Below, one piece after another: positions 1 through 9,212 of a stretch of 35,052 bases of DNA (positions within the stretch are counted from its first letter, which is position 1; each line of letters starts with the position of its first letter). Under the pieces are notes generated by a model. The model was not told the DNA's origin, searched no databases, and saw only the letters and a list, made by a program, of their open reading frames with translations. The translations under genes and the position numbers were made by a program. This DNA comes from an uncultured Clostridia bacterium (GTDB lineage: Bacteria; Bacillota; Clostridia; Christensenellales; UBA1242), in the NCBI GenBank assembly GCA_944377485.1, contig CALWFB010000009.1, forward strand, positions 1 to 35,052. Reading direction: 5' to 3'.

Positions 1-942
1 CCCCAAAATGTTATCTTTTATATATTTCAAACCTTTATTTTGATTATGTGATCTTATTCTTCTTGGAGCAACATTTAATGTTATCCATTTGTAACCATAA
101 GCACAATCATATTTTTCTTTCAAAAGATAAAGCACAAAATAATCTTTTTCTTTCCACCACTCATTTTGTGTTTTACCATACTCATCTACTTCTTCAAATT
201 TACCCTTAACGATAATTGAGTAAATTATAGATTTATATTCATCTTTTAAATCTTTGCTAAAAATGTCTTCGGCTATTCTTTTAGGAATATCATCAATCTT
301 TTTACTGTTTCCTATTTTTATATTCGGTAGCTCAAACTCAAAATCTTCAATTTTTTGCTGATAAAATGTTTTATTACTTTCATCATAATCTGTTTTTGTT
401 AAAATATAATATTTATCGTCTTTTTTAGTAATAAATACAACAAAAAGAAATTGATCATTAAGTTCTAAATCCTTTTCTTTGTTTTTATTTACAATATATG
501 AATTTTTTGTCATTCTACCAATATGTGTTTTATTTACTTTTCGTTCTATAAACCCATTATCTACAAAAAATTTCAAATCACTTTGTATTGTTCTTTCAGT
601 AACGGCAAATTTCCAGGCCAAATCTCTAACAGAAATTTTTTTACCTTTTAAGTATTTAAGATAAGCAAATAGTTTTTCTCGGCGTAAATTTTTATTATAA
701 ATACATTTTATTGGTCTGTCTTGCTCTTTATTAGTTAGTTCATTAAAACCTAATTCTTCTAGCTTATCGTAGTCATAATATTTTCTTACACCACGTTGGC
801 CTTTAAGATATGTTTTATTTCTTTTTTTCTTATCTTCAATTTTAATTTTATTTTGTTCAATGCGCTCTTTTTGTCTTATTTCTTTTATCTTTTTTAGGTC
901 TAGCACATCAACATATCCATATTCATCATCATAATATTTCAT
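1..942 (-). CDS. Winged-helix DNA-binding protein, 3' end outside window
   Basis: An open frame of 314 codons runs from an ATG at 942 to the window edge without a stop, so the C-terminus is missing. The N-terminal part is very basic and lysine-rich. Around residues 95-135 is a DeoR-like helix-turn-helix (an RDLAWKFAVTERTIQSDL core followed by a wing). The rest is charged and unrecognised. It starts 44 bases after the helicase stop but has its own extended -10 promoter, so it can be transcribed apart from the defence operon. No Shine-Dalgarno sequence precedes the ATG. A regulator or replication-type protein of the mobile island is likely; the exact family is unknown. Confidence 0.7.
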   Translation of the reverse strand, partial: MKYYDDEYGYVDVLDLKKIKEIRQKERIEQNKIKIEDKKKRNKTYLKGQRGVRKYYDYDKLEELGFNELTNKEQDRPIKCIYNKNLRREKLFAYLKYLKGKKISVRDLAWKFAVTERTIQSDLKFFVDNGFIERKVNKTHIGRMTKNSYIVNKNKEKDLELNDQFLFVVFITKKDDKYYILTKTDYDESNKTFYQQKIEDFEFELPNIKIGNSKKIDDIPKRIAEDIFSKDLKDEYKSIIYSIIVKGKFEEVDEYGKTQNEWWKEKDYFVLYLLKEKYDCAYGYKWITLNVAPRRIRSHNQNKGLKYIKDNILG

Positions 943-948
943 AAAATC

Positions 949-977
949 ATTATAGCATAATTAAGATTTTTTCTAAA
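949..977 (-). promoter_or_regulatory. Extended -10 promoter giving a leaderless mRNA
   Basis: On the minus strand TGC-TATAAT (-10 hexamer at 949-954) lies 17 bases from a weak -35 TTTAGA (972-977). Six bases separate the -10 from the ATG at 942, so transcription should start at or next to the A of the start codon. Confidence 0.6.
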
Positions 978-985
978 AATAATTT

Positions 986-3900
986 TTATGATAATAACCA
1001 TGTTAAATATTCTTTTGCCCAACCTCTTGACATAGTATCGTGATATGCTTGATTGTCATAGTTTCTCAAACAACCATAACAACAAGTTTCTTCGCCACAG
1101 CCGCATTTACCATCTACTTTCTTTAATGCTTCAACTAAAATTTCTTTTATATGTCCAAGCATTCTTTTCACATGTCCTGCACCATTTGGAACTGTATCAA
1201 ATAATGTCACACTAAATCCATTAGTATCTCCATTTTTCCAAACAGCACCGCCAATTTCTCTTCTATCTATTTCCATAAACTTTGATGCTCCTTCAATTAT
1301 AGCATAAAGTATGGACTCATATTCTGCCATAGGATTTTTATATTGTGGCAAATGTAAAACCAAAGCATCAGATGTAAAATGATGCCCTAAATAACAACTC
1401 ACTAACTTGCCTGTGCAAGGGAAATTATTTGCAGTTCTATGCTCATGTGATGTTGTTCCAGCTTTTGTCAAACCAAGTTGAACATAACCACATTTTTCAC
1501 AAATATTAAATGCTAATCCGATATTTCTATTTTTAGAAGCATATTTTCCTCTGTTGATAACAAACATTTCTCCGTGTGGTGAATAAACAGAATGTATAAC
1601 TTTATCTTTTAAGACAATATCATTTTCTTCAATTTTAGCATTTTTTTCAAATCCATTGAAAAATGTTTCTGAAAAATATTTAACTTCATCTTTTAATTTT
1701 ACAGATTCTTTATCAGAGTCTTTTGTGATAAAACCAAATTGTGGAATAACCATTTGCTTATATTTTAATGTTCTATGACAACATGTTTGCTCTCTGTTAA
1801 GACTTTCTACGCCTAATGCTGTTTTATAAAAATATATTTTCCCACAACTTTCACATATAGCGAAATCATAAGTAGGCCATTCTCTGTTGGGTTGTTTCTT
1901 TAAAGCATAAGGCTTCCAAAATTTTCCATTTGCAACGACTTGACTTCCTGGGGCGTATTCAGTAATTGCCATTCTCAAATCTCTGTTTAAATCTATTGAA
2001 CTTTTAACAATATCACTTGTGTTCAAATCTAATGGCACAACATACACAGGGAAGCCATATCTTGGAAGAACATTATTTTCTGCCAGAAATGCGATATAAT
2101 CTTTTGAATTGTATGTTCCTATCAATCTTTTTAATTTGCCCGCTTCCGAATATTTCTTTTCTTCCGAATATTTTTCTTCTGCATTTGATAATTCATTTAT
2201 AGAAGCTTCAAAATTATTGATTGCATTATCTAAACAAGCATCTTCATTGTTAGGATTATTGTTATCAACCAATTTTTTAACAAATGCCCAATCATTGTCA
2301 ACGCCAAGTTCTTTCTTTATCTCTTCCGGGACAATAATATTGATTGATTTAAAAAGGTCTTGCGGTTTTTTGCTTAAAATATTATATAATTCAATGTTCA
2401 AATTAGGATGATTATCATGTGCCAACAAATCTTTCACGGATTTAAGGTTGTATCCTATATAACTTAAATAACTAAAAATAATCGAATGAATATGTCTTCT
2501 AACAAGATAGGCATTATTCAACTCTATGTAAGGTGCTTGTATAATGCCATTAATCATCTTGACAGGGTCATTATAATAAGTTAAATCGTGTGACCTTCTC
2601 TTTGCAAAAGTCAATATGAACGCCGCAGATGAACCTCTTCTTCCTGCACGCCCGGCTCTTTGAATATAATTAGATGTTTCTGGGGGAACATTTCTCAAAA
2701 CGACGGACTCAAGAGAACCAATATCAACACCCATTTCAAATGTTGTTGAACAACTTAAAATGTTGACTTCATTTTCCTTGAAATGTTTTTGTAAATCGGT
2801 TGCTGTTTGGCTTGAAATTTGTGCTGTATGCTCTTTAGCATTCATAGGTATCAATTGAATGTTAGAAAAACTTTGGCGATAATAATCTCCTCTATCTTCA
2901 TTTTCATTTATTTCAACTAAATTTCCATCGCAATTTGTCTTTGTACATATTCCGAAAAGATTGATTTTTACAGTTTCTCCACATTTATCACATACATAGA
3001 GTTTGCCCTTTTGTTTTTCAAAAGAGATATTATCCAATCTTAACTGATAATAACCATTTGCTTTATCTCGAATTAAAATAGGTAATTTTGTAAAGAAATA
3101 ATTCTCATTAAGCGAATTTGAAAGTTCATCAAGAAAATTTAGAGCCTTTTCATTACTTTCTACTTGATTAAGGCCTTTGTGTTCAAAGAAATGCTGTAAA
3201 TAATTTAAACGACTATTTGTTCTTTTGTCAGAAGGCTTAAATCCAAAAACTTGGTAATCTTTTCCTCTTTCTCCTCCTTGACTTTTAAAATATGCATTTC
3301 TATTTTTAGGCTCAAAAGCATCATCTGTGGGACTAACACCTTCTGGAAATTGCACACAACCTTGTCTTCTTAAACTGTCAAACAACATATAAATTATGTT
3401 AAGAAATTCATCTTTTGAAATCTCATATTTATCACAGAAATAGTCAATTATGTCGCTATCAATTTTATCCAAAGAATTTATTTTAATGTTTATCATACCA
3501 AGTCTATTTAAAGACATTCTTGGATCCAATTCGATAACTTCTTGCATAATGTGCTGTTTAGCAATACTTTTTTTATCATCGTCATTGTTTATATCATAAA
3601 ACAATTTATGTTCATTTGCTATTCTAAAACATCTTTCTGATAGCAAATTAAAACTTATAGATTCTTCATTCATATCTTTAATAACATTGTAGATAATATT
3701 TTTCCATAACCAATCGTTATATCTGTTTTGTATAAAAATTGCAAATTTAGCGGCATCTTGTCTATTGTCTGAAAATACCAATAATTTTCTGCCATTTACA
3801 TTTTCATCTTCTAAATTACTTACACTTCCCCAAATGCTATCCGTTTTTGTTTCTTCTTTTTTAGTTTTTTCTTCAGGCAATAATTGGTAAAGTTTTCGTG

Positions 3901-5722
3901 TCAACATTTCCGTTGCAGAATCTTCACTTGTAGTAAGTTTTCTTATAGTTCCTTTATTAAACTTTCCACATTTATAGCAGTTATTTTTTCTTGCTTTTGC
4001 AGGAATTCTTGTCATTTTTATAAAGTTAGTAGCATCTATTCCACAACAAGAAATAGTTTCTGGAACTTTTGCTGGGAAAAGTTTGCCACACTTTGGACAC
4101 ATAACATATTCCTGTTTGTCTTCTTCGGAGTAGGTAAATTCATCTAACGAATCATCTTCATCAATAGAAATCTCTCCATCGGATAAAGAAAGCATAAATA
4201 GGTCATTATTATCATCTTCGGTTGGTATAAGATATTCTTCGCCATTTATTATATCAACAGAGCCAACTATATATTCTTGTCCGCATTTCATACAGTTTAA
4301 TAATTCATAAACTTTATAACCATTATACTCTTTTTTCCTATCCGTAAAGATTTTTACATCATCAGCAAAAGTTATAAAACCGCCTTCTAGTGTTCTTGCA
4401 AAAACATGGTATTTAGCATTTATTAATGGGTTTCCATCGGTTGGCGAGATTGCTTCTCCACAAAGTTCAATGGTTTTTGCTATTGTATCTTCTAAATTTG
4501 TATCTATAATTTTTAAATCATGTTTTAATTCATCCGACAATTCTTGAATGGTCATAGTCTTTTGCAAGATTCTTTTTCTTATTTCATAAACGAATTTGTC
4601 TTGCGATAAGATGCTGTATAATTTTGCAGATTTATCATCTTTATTATAATTTTGGTATTCAGCAAAAAGTTGTTGGTAATAAGACAAATCTTTAATTTGT
4701 CCACTTACTTCCAACAATGGCAATCTGTCAGATTGAATAATTGAATTTTTATCAAAATATTCATTAAATAAATCTTTTGCAAAATCTACAACTTTTTCAA
4801 TTTCGCCTTCTTCTCCACCAAGTGTAGCACTTGTTCCAATACAAGTTAGACAATTGTCAATTCTTCCAAAAACTGCTTCCTTTAATCTTCTTATCAACAT
4901 TGCGACTTCTGTTCCATGTGCACCTTTGTATGTATGTGCTTCATCTAAAACAAGAAATTTGAATTTATCGCTATATTTACCTTTAAAAATTTTTTGACTT
5001 GTTGCTCTTAAAAGCATATATTCAAGCATTGCATAATTTGTAATAAGAATATGTGGCGGTCTTGCTTCCATTTCAGCACGAGTAAGCAGTTCATTGTCTA
5101 AAGCATCACTACCATTAACTCTTTTATATCTTTCATTTGCTTCTTTTCTGCCTTTTTGGATATTCTCTCTATTGCCTTCTGGAGTTTCACCAATATATCT
5201 GCCGAAGGTTATTTGTGGCAAATTTTTTAAAGATTCTCTTAATCTTCCAATTTGGTCATTCGCTAGTGCATTCATTGGGTATATTAAAAGAGCTCTAACA
5301 CCTGGTGATAGGATGTTATTATCAAGTTCATTAAGCAGTTCATTTATTATTGGAATAAAGAAACATTCTGTCTTACCAGAACCTGTTCCGGATGCGACAA
5401 TAATACTTTTGTTATTATTGACCAATCTTATGGCTTTTTCTTGATGATTATATCTTTTATAAACTGCATATTCATCATAAGTAAAAGCATTTTTAATGTT
5501 TTTGTTTAACACACCTTCTTTAACCAATTCTTTTAATGAATGCGTTCCTTTATACGGCATACTTGCCTGTATAAATGGCCCTTTTAACAATTGACATTCT
5601 TTGGACAAGGCATCCTTTGCTGCTTTGTTAATTTTGTCATTTCTAAATGTAAATTGCGCATCAAGGAAGTCTTTATATGCTTCGTTTAATTGGTTAAATG
5701 TTTTTATCGGGTCTAGTGCCAT
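986..5722 (-). CDS. Large SF2 DEAD/DEAH helicase with DUF1998-type C-terminus
   Basis: 1,578 residues. Walker A GTGSGKT lies near residue 112, the DEAH box near 260, and the second RecA-like domain has a SDNRQDAAKF segment and motif VI (QRAGRAGRRG) near 1,025. Several CxxC pairs are spread through the middle and C-terminal halves, and the end carries the cysteine cluster (CGCG..CCYGC) typical of DUF1998/MrfA-like helicases. Helicases of this architecture are core parts of Druantia (DruE), Dpd (DpdJ) and DISARM-type defence systems. AAGGAG precedes the ATG, and the upstream gene stops 2 bases away, so the two are translationally coupled. Probable role: ATP-driven DNA translocation in anti-phage defence. 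DruE-like is the closest guess, but the protein is somewhat short for DruE. Confidence 0.85.
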   Translation of the reverse strand: MALDPIKTFNQLNEAYKDFLDAQFTFRNDKINKAAKDALSKECQLLKGPFIQASMPYKGTHSLKELVKEGVLNKNIKNAFTYDEYAVYKRYNHQEKAIRLVNNNKSIIVASGTGSGKTECFFIPIINELLNELDNNILSPGVRALLIYPMNALANDQIGRLRESLKNLPQITFGRYIGETPEGNRENIQKGRKEANERYKRVNGSDALDNELLTRAEMEARPPHILITNYAMLEYMLLRATSQKIFKGKYSDKFKFLVLDEAHTYKGAHGTEVAMLIRRLKEAVFGRIDNCLTCIGTSATLGGEEGEIEKVVDFAKDLFNEYFDKNSIIQSDRLPLLEVSGQIKDLSYYQQLFAEYQNYNKDDKSAKLYSILSQDKFVYEIRKRILQKTMTIQELSDELKHDLKIIDTNLEDTIAKTIELCGEAISPTDGNPLINAKYHVFARTLEGGFITFADDVKIFTDRKKEYNGYKVYELLNCMKCGQEYIVGSVDIINGEEYLIPTEDDNNDLFMLSLSDGEISIDEDDSLDEFTYSEEDKQEYVMCPKCGKLFPAKVPETISCCGIDATNFIKMTRIPAKARKNNCYKCGKFNKGTIRKLTTSEDSATEMLTRKLYQLLPEEKTKKEETKTDSIWGSVSNLEDENVNGRKLLVFSDNRQDAAKFAIFIQNRYNDWLWKNIIYNVIKDMNEESISFNLLSERCFRIANEHKLFYDINNDDDKKSIAKQHIMQEVIELDPRMSLNRLGMINIKINSLDKIDSDIIDYFCDKYEISKDEFLNIIYMLFDSLRRQGCVQFPEGVSPTDDAFEPKNRNAYFKSQGGERGKDYQVFGFKPSDKRTNSRLNYLQHFFEHKGLNQVESNEKALNFLDELSNSLNENYFFTKLPILIRDKANGYYQLRLDNISFEKQKGKLYVCDKCGETVKINLFGICTKTNCDGNLVEINENEDRGDYYRQSFSNIQLIPMNAKEHTAQISSQTATDLQKHFKENEVNILSCSTTFEMGVDIGSLESVVLRNVPPETSNYIQRAGRAGRRGSSAAFILTFAKRRSHDLTYYNDPVKMINGIIQAPYIELNNAYLVRRHIHSIIFSYLSYIGYNLKSVKDLLAHDNHPNLNIELYNILSKKPQDLFKSINIIVPEEIKKELGVDNDWAFVKKLVDNNNPNNEDACLDNAINNFEASINELSNAEEKYSEEKKYSEAGKLKRLIGTYNSKDYIAFLAENNVLPRYGFPVYVVPLDLNTSDIVKSSIDLNRDLRMAITEYAPGSQVVANGKFWKPYALKKQPNREWPTYDFAICESCGKIYFYKTALGVESLNREQTCCHRTLKYKQMVIPQFGFITKDSDKESVKLKDEVKYFSETFFNGFEKNAKIEENDIVLKDKVIHSVYSPHGEMFVINRGKYASKNRNIGLAFNICEKCGYVQLGLTKAGTTSHEHRTANNFPCTGKLVSCYLGHHFTSDALVLHLPQYKNPMAEYESILYAIIEGASKFMEIDRREIGGAVWKNGDTNGFSVTLFDTVPNGAGHVKRMLGHIKEILVEALKKVDGKCGCGEETCCYGCLRNYDNQAYHDTMSRGWAKEYLTWLLS

Positions 5723-5724
5723 TT

Positions 5725-8700
5725 TTATATCTCCTTTTTATGTGATGATTGATTTAATATTTCAGAAAGCAAGGCTTTTGGAAAATCTTTCAATAAATTT
5801 TTTATATATTTTGATACTTTTACTAACAAAGGAATATTGTTTTGTATATCGTGTTGATTTAATATCAAATCAACTATAATCATCAAAATTTGCTTTTCTT
5901 CTTTATATTTTGAAAATTCAGAAAATGCTTTAAGCATCTTCATTTTTTGTTGAATATAGTCAACTTTATCTACTTCTGGGAATAAATAATATTTTTTTGC
6001 CCATAGAAAATTTTCTTTGTCTGTAAAGTTGTCTAGAAATTTTAAATTGTTATCCGTTATTTCTTTTAAAAGTTCATCATTATTTTTTAAACAAACATAT
6101 ACAAAGTAAAGATATTTATTATAATCTAATAATTCTATAAGAACATCTCTATCCATTTGATTTTCTTTTTTTGTTATTGGGAAATACAAAACCAATTCAT
6201 TTGCTATTTTATCAAATTGTTCTTTGCTTAAATCATATTCAAACAATAGTTTTAATATAATTTCATCTCCAAAGTTAAATCTGTTATTGAAAATATATTT
6301 CATTAAATATTTTACGACCTTTAAATATTCTTCTTTAGACTGAAAAAAGTTGGTATTAAATCTATAAAATAAATAACAGTAAATAGCATGCTTTAAGTCA
6401 TCTATGTTGTTATTATGAAATACTAGTTGTGAAAAATCATTATCTTTAACCCACAAAACAGTAGTATTTTTGCTATCAATCAAATCTTTTTTCTCATTTG
6501 TTGAAAAAATACTCTTTTCCTTATTGCTTACAATTTCAACAACACAATTATCTTTAAGTCTCTCATCATTATCATCTATATACGCCATTAAAGTATTATC
6601 TCTAATTTGTATAGAGAAAAATTCGTAAGGTTTTGACAAATATCTGAAAACCATTTGTCTATTTTTGCAAGAACCATCTTCGTCCCATTGAAATATGAAT
6701 GTATCGCCTAATTTATTTGTAAAAAAGTTTCTTACAGATATATTAATTCTAATCTCGCAAATTTCACAAATCTTATCGAAGTTTTCTTCAAGTGAAATCA
6801 AACATGAATCTTCTCCCGAACTTATAAATTCGATATATTCTACAAGATTGATAATTGCTTTTGAAGATTTTCTTATTCTTAAAGATTTTTGATTAACATT
6901 GTTATTAAACCTTACATAAATATCGGAATTTGTATTGTTAATAATAGATAGCAGGCAATCTCCATCAGTTTTTAAATCTTTAACAGATAAAAACGCTTTT
7001 TTGTTTGGTTGTCCAAATAATTTGTTATTAGATTCAATTGTCCATTTATATGGCTTAATAACAAATTTAAACTTATACTCTTTTTCATTATAAACATAAT
7101 ATCCGTTAAAAATATCACAAGAACTTGGTATATCAACTCTGTTTATTATTTCATGATTGATATCTAATATTTTACATTTATCAGATGACTTAAAAACTAT
7201 ATATGAATTTTTGTATCCGCTAATTCCTGGATAGTATTGACTGAAATCAATATTAACTTCAGGTAAATATAAAAATCTAAAAGTTTTATATCCAATTTCC
7301 GGGAAGTAAAATCTTAACCCAATTTTCCCAAAGCTTATTCTCCCAATATAATTAGACATGTCAAAAACAAAATCTTCAATAACAACTTCTTCATCTATGA
7401 TTTTATTTTCATCTACACTGATTTTTACTTGCCATTGGCCATTAAAAGGAACCCTTATTTTCGGCATACAACTAAATGCTTCTAATCCCTCAAAATAACA
7501 ATTATCACTTATTAATTTGTTTTCGCTAATTAATTCAAAAGGTCTTTTAATTTTTATACTAATAGTATCTATTTCTGATTTAAATACAACTTCTCTTTTA
7601 TCGGTTGTTGGAGCTTGATAGTAAATATTGTAGCCGTTATAATTGTCTATTAGTTCGATAGTATTGTCTTCTGCTTCGTAATTTTCATCAAGTAAAATAT
7701 ATGCTCCATTGTTTAAAATAAATTTTGATTTGTTAAGTTGTCCAAAATTATTAAAGGTTAAGTATTTATCATCTTTATTTTTTATAGTATATTCACATAA
7801 TAGGGAGTTGATATCATTTAACAATCTTATTTTAATTTCATCAAATTGATTAAGAATTATAGTTAAAGTTCTAAAGAAATATTCATCGTTTAACTTCTCT
7901 CCATAAATTTTCCTTTGAACAACTTTATCATCACTATAAATTTCCCAAATACAAAAAACGGTATCATTCATCGTCATTTCAGGCGTATCTATAACAACTT
8001 TATTGCTATTTATATCAAATCTCAATGTCGGCTTTTTATATCTTGAAGATATATACCTATTGTCATTATCTTCTCTATTCTTACACCAATTTATAATTCC
8101 TTCTTGAAAAGGTATTGGCAAGATAGAAGTTTCATCTATATTTTCAATTTTCTCCTTAATTGCGCCAATAATTTCAAAAACAAAATCACCCAATAATCCA
8201 TTTTCGTTTAATAAGTCCACATATCTCTTTACATTTTTAGTGGAATATCTAAATGTATATAATGTTTCATCAGCTAAATCGTTATAAGAAATTTCTTGTG
8301 ACAGTAATGGTTCGAGATTATCCAAAAAATTATTTATAAGGTTATTTGGAAGTCCAGAATGAGCAATTATAGGGGCGAGATTTTTATAACTATCTTCTTT
8401 TAAGTTTTTAAAACTATTTAAATTATAAAGGGAAACAGTTCTATCAAATGCTTTTACTAGTAATTCTCTTTTGTTTGGTTGTGATATGTTTGTCAGCCTT
8501 TCTACTGCTTGCCAAAATCCACCTTCTTTGTCGTTGTAGAAATATTTTGCTATACTAACAAGAAAGATTGTTATTGTTTCTTTTAAATCATAAACTTGTC
8601 CCCAAGTCATATAACTTGAAATATGAGATAACTTTTTACCAATTTCGATTGTTTCATCTTGTGAAAAAAGAACCTTTTCAATCAACTCATAATTTTCAAG

Positions 8701-8748
8701 TTTAGAAAGTTTGTCTTTGCAAACCTGGTTTATTTCTGCTAAGTCCAT
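5725..8748 (-). CDS. Large protein of unknown function, partner of the DUF1998 helicase
   Basis: 1,007 residues from the ATG at 8748. A TTG six bases upstream is possible, but the AGGAAA ribosome site fits the ATG. I recognise no catalytic motif. The N-terminal 230 residues look helical. Residues about 230-720 look beta-rich, with many short aromatic strands as in stacked Ig-like or beta-sandwich folds. The C-terminal quarter is helical. There is no signal peptide or membrane segment. It is first in a two-gene operon with the helicase, 2 bases apart. By position it resembles the large unknown partners of DUF1998 helicases, such as DruH in type III Druantia. That is inference from context, not a sequence match. 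Confidence 0.65.
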   Translation of the reverse strand: MDLAEINQVCKDKLSKLENYELIEKVLFSQDETIEIGKKLSHISSYMTWGQVYDLKETITIFLVSIAKYFYNDKEGGFWQAVERLTNISQPNKRELLVKAFDRTVSLYNLNSFKNLKEDSYKNLAPIIAHSGLPNNLINNFLDNLEPLLSQEISYNDLADETLYTFRYSTKNVKRYVDLLNENGLLGDFVFEIIGAIKEKIENIDETSILPIPFQEGIINWCKNREDNDNRYISSRYKKPTLRFDINSNKVVIDTPEMTMNDTVFCIWEIYSDDKVVQRKIYGEKLNDEYFFRTLTIILNQFDEIKIRLLNDINSLLCEYTIKNKDDKYLTFNNFGQLNKSKFILNNGAYILLDENYEAEDNTIELIDNYNGYNIYYQAPTTDKREVVFKSEIDTISIKIKRPFELISENKLISDNCYFEGLEAFSCMPKIRVPFNGQWQVKISVDENKIIDEEVVIEDFVFDMSNYIGRISFGKIGLRFYFPEIGYKTFRFLYLPEVNIDFSQYYPGISGYKNSYIVFKSSDKCKILDINHEIINRVDIPSSCDIFNGYYVYNEKEYKFKFVIKPYKWTIESNNKLFGQPNKKAFLSVKDLKTDGDCLLSIINNTNSDIYVRFNNNVNQKSLRIRKSSKAIINLVEYIEFISSGEDSCLISLEENFDKICEICEIRINISVRNFFTNKLGDTFIFQWDEDGSCKNRQMVFRYLSKPYEFFSIQIRDNTLMAYIDDNDERLKDNCVVEIVSNKEKSIFSTNEKKDLIDSKNTTVLWVKDNDFSQLVFHNNNIDDLKHAIYCYLFYRFNTNFFQSKEEYLKVVKYLMKYIFNNRFNFGDEIILKLLFEYDLSKEQFDKIANELVLYFPITKKENQMDRDVLIELLDYNKYLYFVYVCLKNNDELLKEITDNNLKFLDNFTDKENFLWAKKYYLFPEVDKVDYIQQKMKMLKAFSEFSKYKEEKQILMIIVDLILNQHDIQNNIPLLVKVSKYIKNLLKDFPKALLSEILNQSSHKKEI

Positions 8749-9090
8749 ATTCAAATTTTCCTTTGCTTTTGTATTAACTCAGTTATGATAATAATACTTT
8801 AACCATTATCAAAATTCCTTTCTATACAAAAAATTAATTATATAGTGATTATAGCATACTTTCTCCATGTTTGTATAAGTTTTTACAAAATTTTATTTAT
8901 ATGTTCTTTAACTTTCTAAAATTATTTGTTCTATAAATGTCTAAAAGAAAACCGTAAAAACTAAAATAATTTTAGACAATTTCAAAAATTAAAAGATAAA
9001 CTTGAATAACACGATTTTGGTAGAGAAAATAAGGGATTTAAAGGGATTTGCTGGCATAAAAAGCTATTAAAAAAGAAGTTCCAAAGGCAC
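8749..9090. other. Gene-free end of the mobile island
   Basis: About 340 bases with no credible coding frame. It holds the defence-operon promoter and leader, then a 13-base inverted repeat (8915-8927 with 8964-8976) whose right arm is itself a palindrome (8961-8975), then plain AT-rich DNA up to the tRNA-Lys remnant. The repeats could be recombinase arm sites or an operator. Confidence 0.45.
8848..8856 (-). promoter_or_regulatory. Extended -10 promoter of the defence operon
   Basis: Minus-strand TGC-TATAAT, the same extended -10 as at tRNA-Gln and the 942 gene, lies about 100 bases before the operon start. No good -35 is visible. The leader downstream holds a 7-codon ORF (8783-8806) after an AAGGAA site, and an inverted repeat GATAAT/ATTATC (8787-8810). 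Confidence 0.55.
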
Positions 9091-9135
9091 CTCTTAATCA
9101 GTGGGTCCAGGGTTCGAGTCCCTGATCGTCCACCA
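9091..9135 (+). pseudogene. 3' remnant of tRNA-Lys(CUU): integration (att) scar
   Basis: The sequence contains the anticodon loop CTCTTAA, the 3' anticodon strand TCAG, a complete T arm with GGTTCGAGTCC, the 3' acceptor strand and a genomic CCA end. The 5' acceptor, D arm and 5' anticodon strand are absent. This is the partial 3' copy left when a tyrosine-recombinase element integrates into a tRNA gene. From the orientation, the intact tRNA and the rest of the element should lie to the left, outside the window. Confidence 0.8.
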
Positions 9136-9164
9136 AAAAATTCCCTACTTTAGGGAATTTTTTT
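9136..9164 (+). terminator. Rho-independent terminator after the tRNA-Lys remnant
   Basis: A stem of AAATTCCCTA paired with TAGGGAATTT, a very short loop and a following T-run. It is the original tRNA terminator. A-rich sequence on the other side means it may also stop transcription from the lipoprotein operon on the minus strand. Confidence 0.8.
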
Positions 9165-9212
9165 ATTATAAAATTTTAATTAAAAGAATGAATTAAAATT
9201 ATTAACATTTTT

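Noticed and set aside
8783..8806. Seven-codon leader ORF before the defence operon
   Set aside because: It follows an AAGGAA site, but such short frames are common in AT-rich DNA; kept only as a note, not as a gene.
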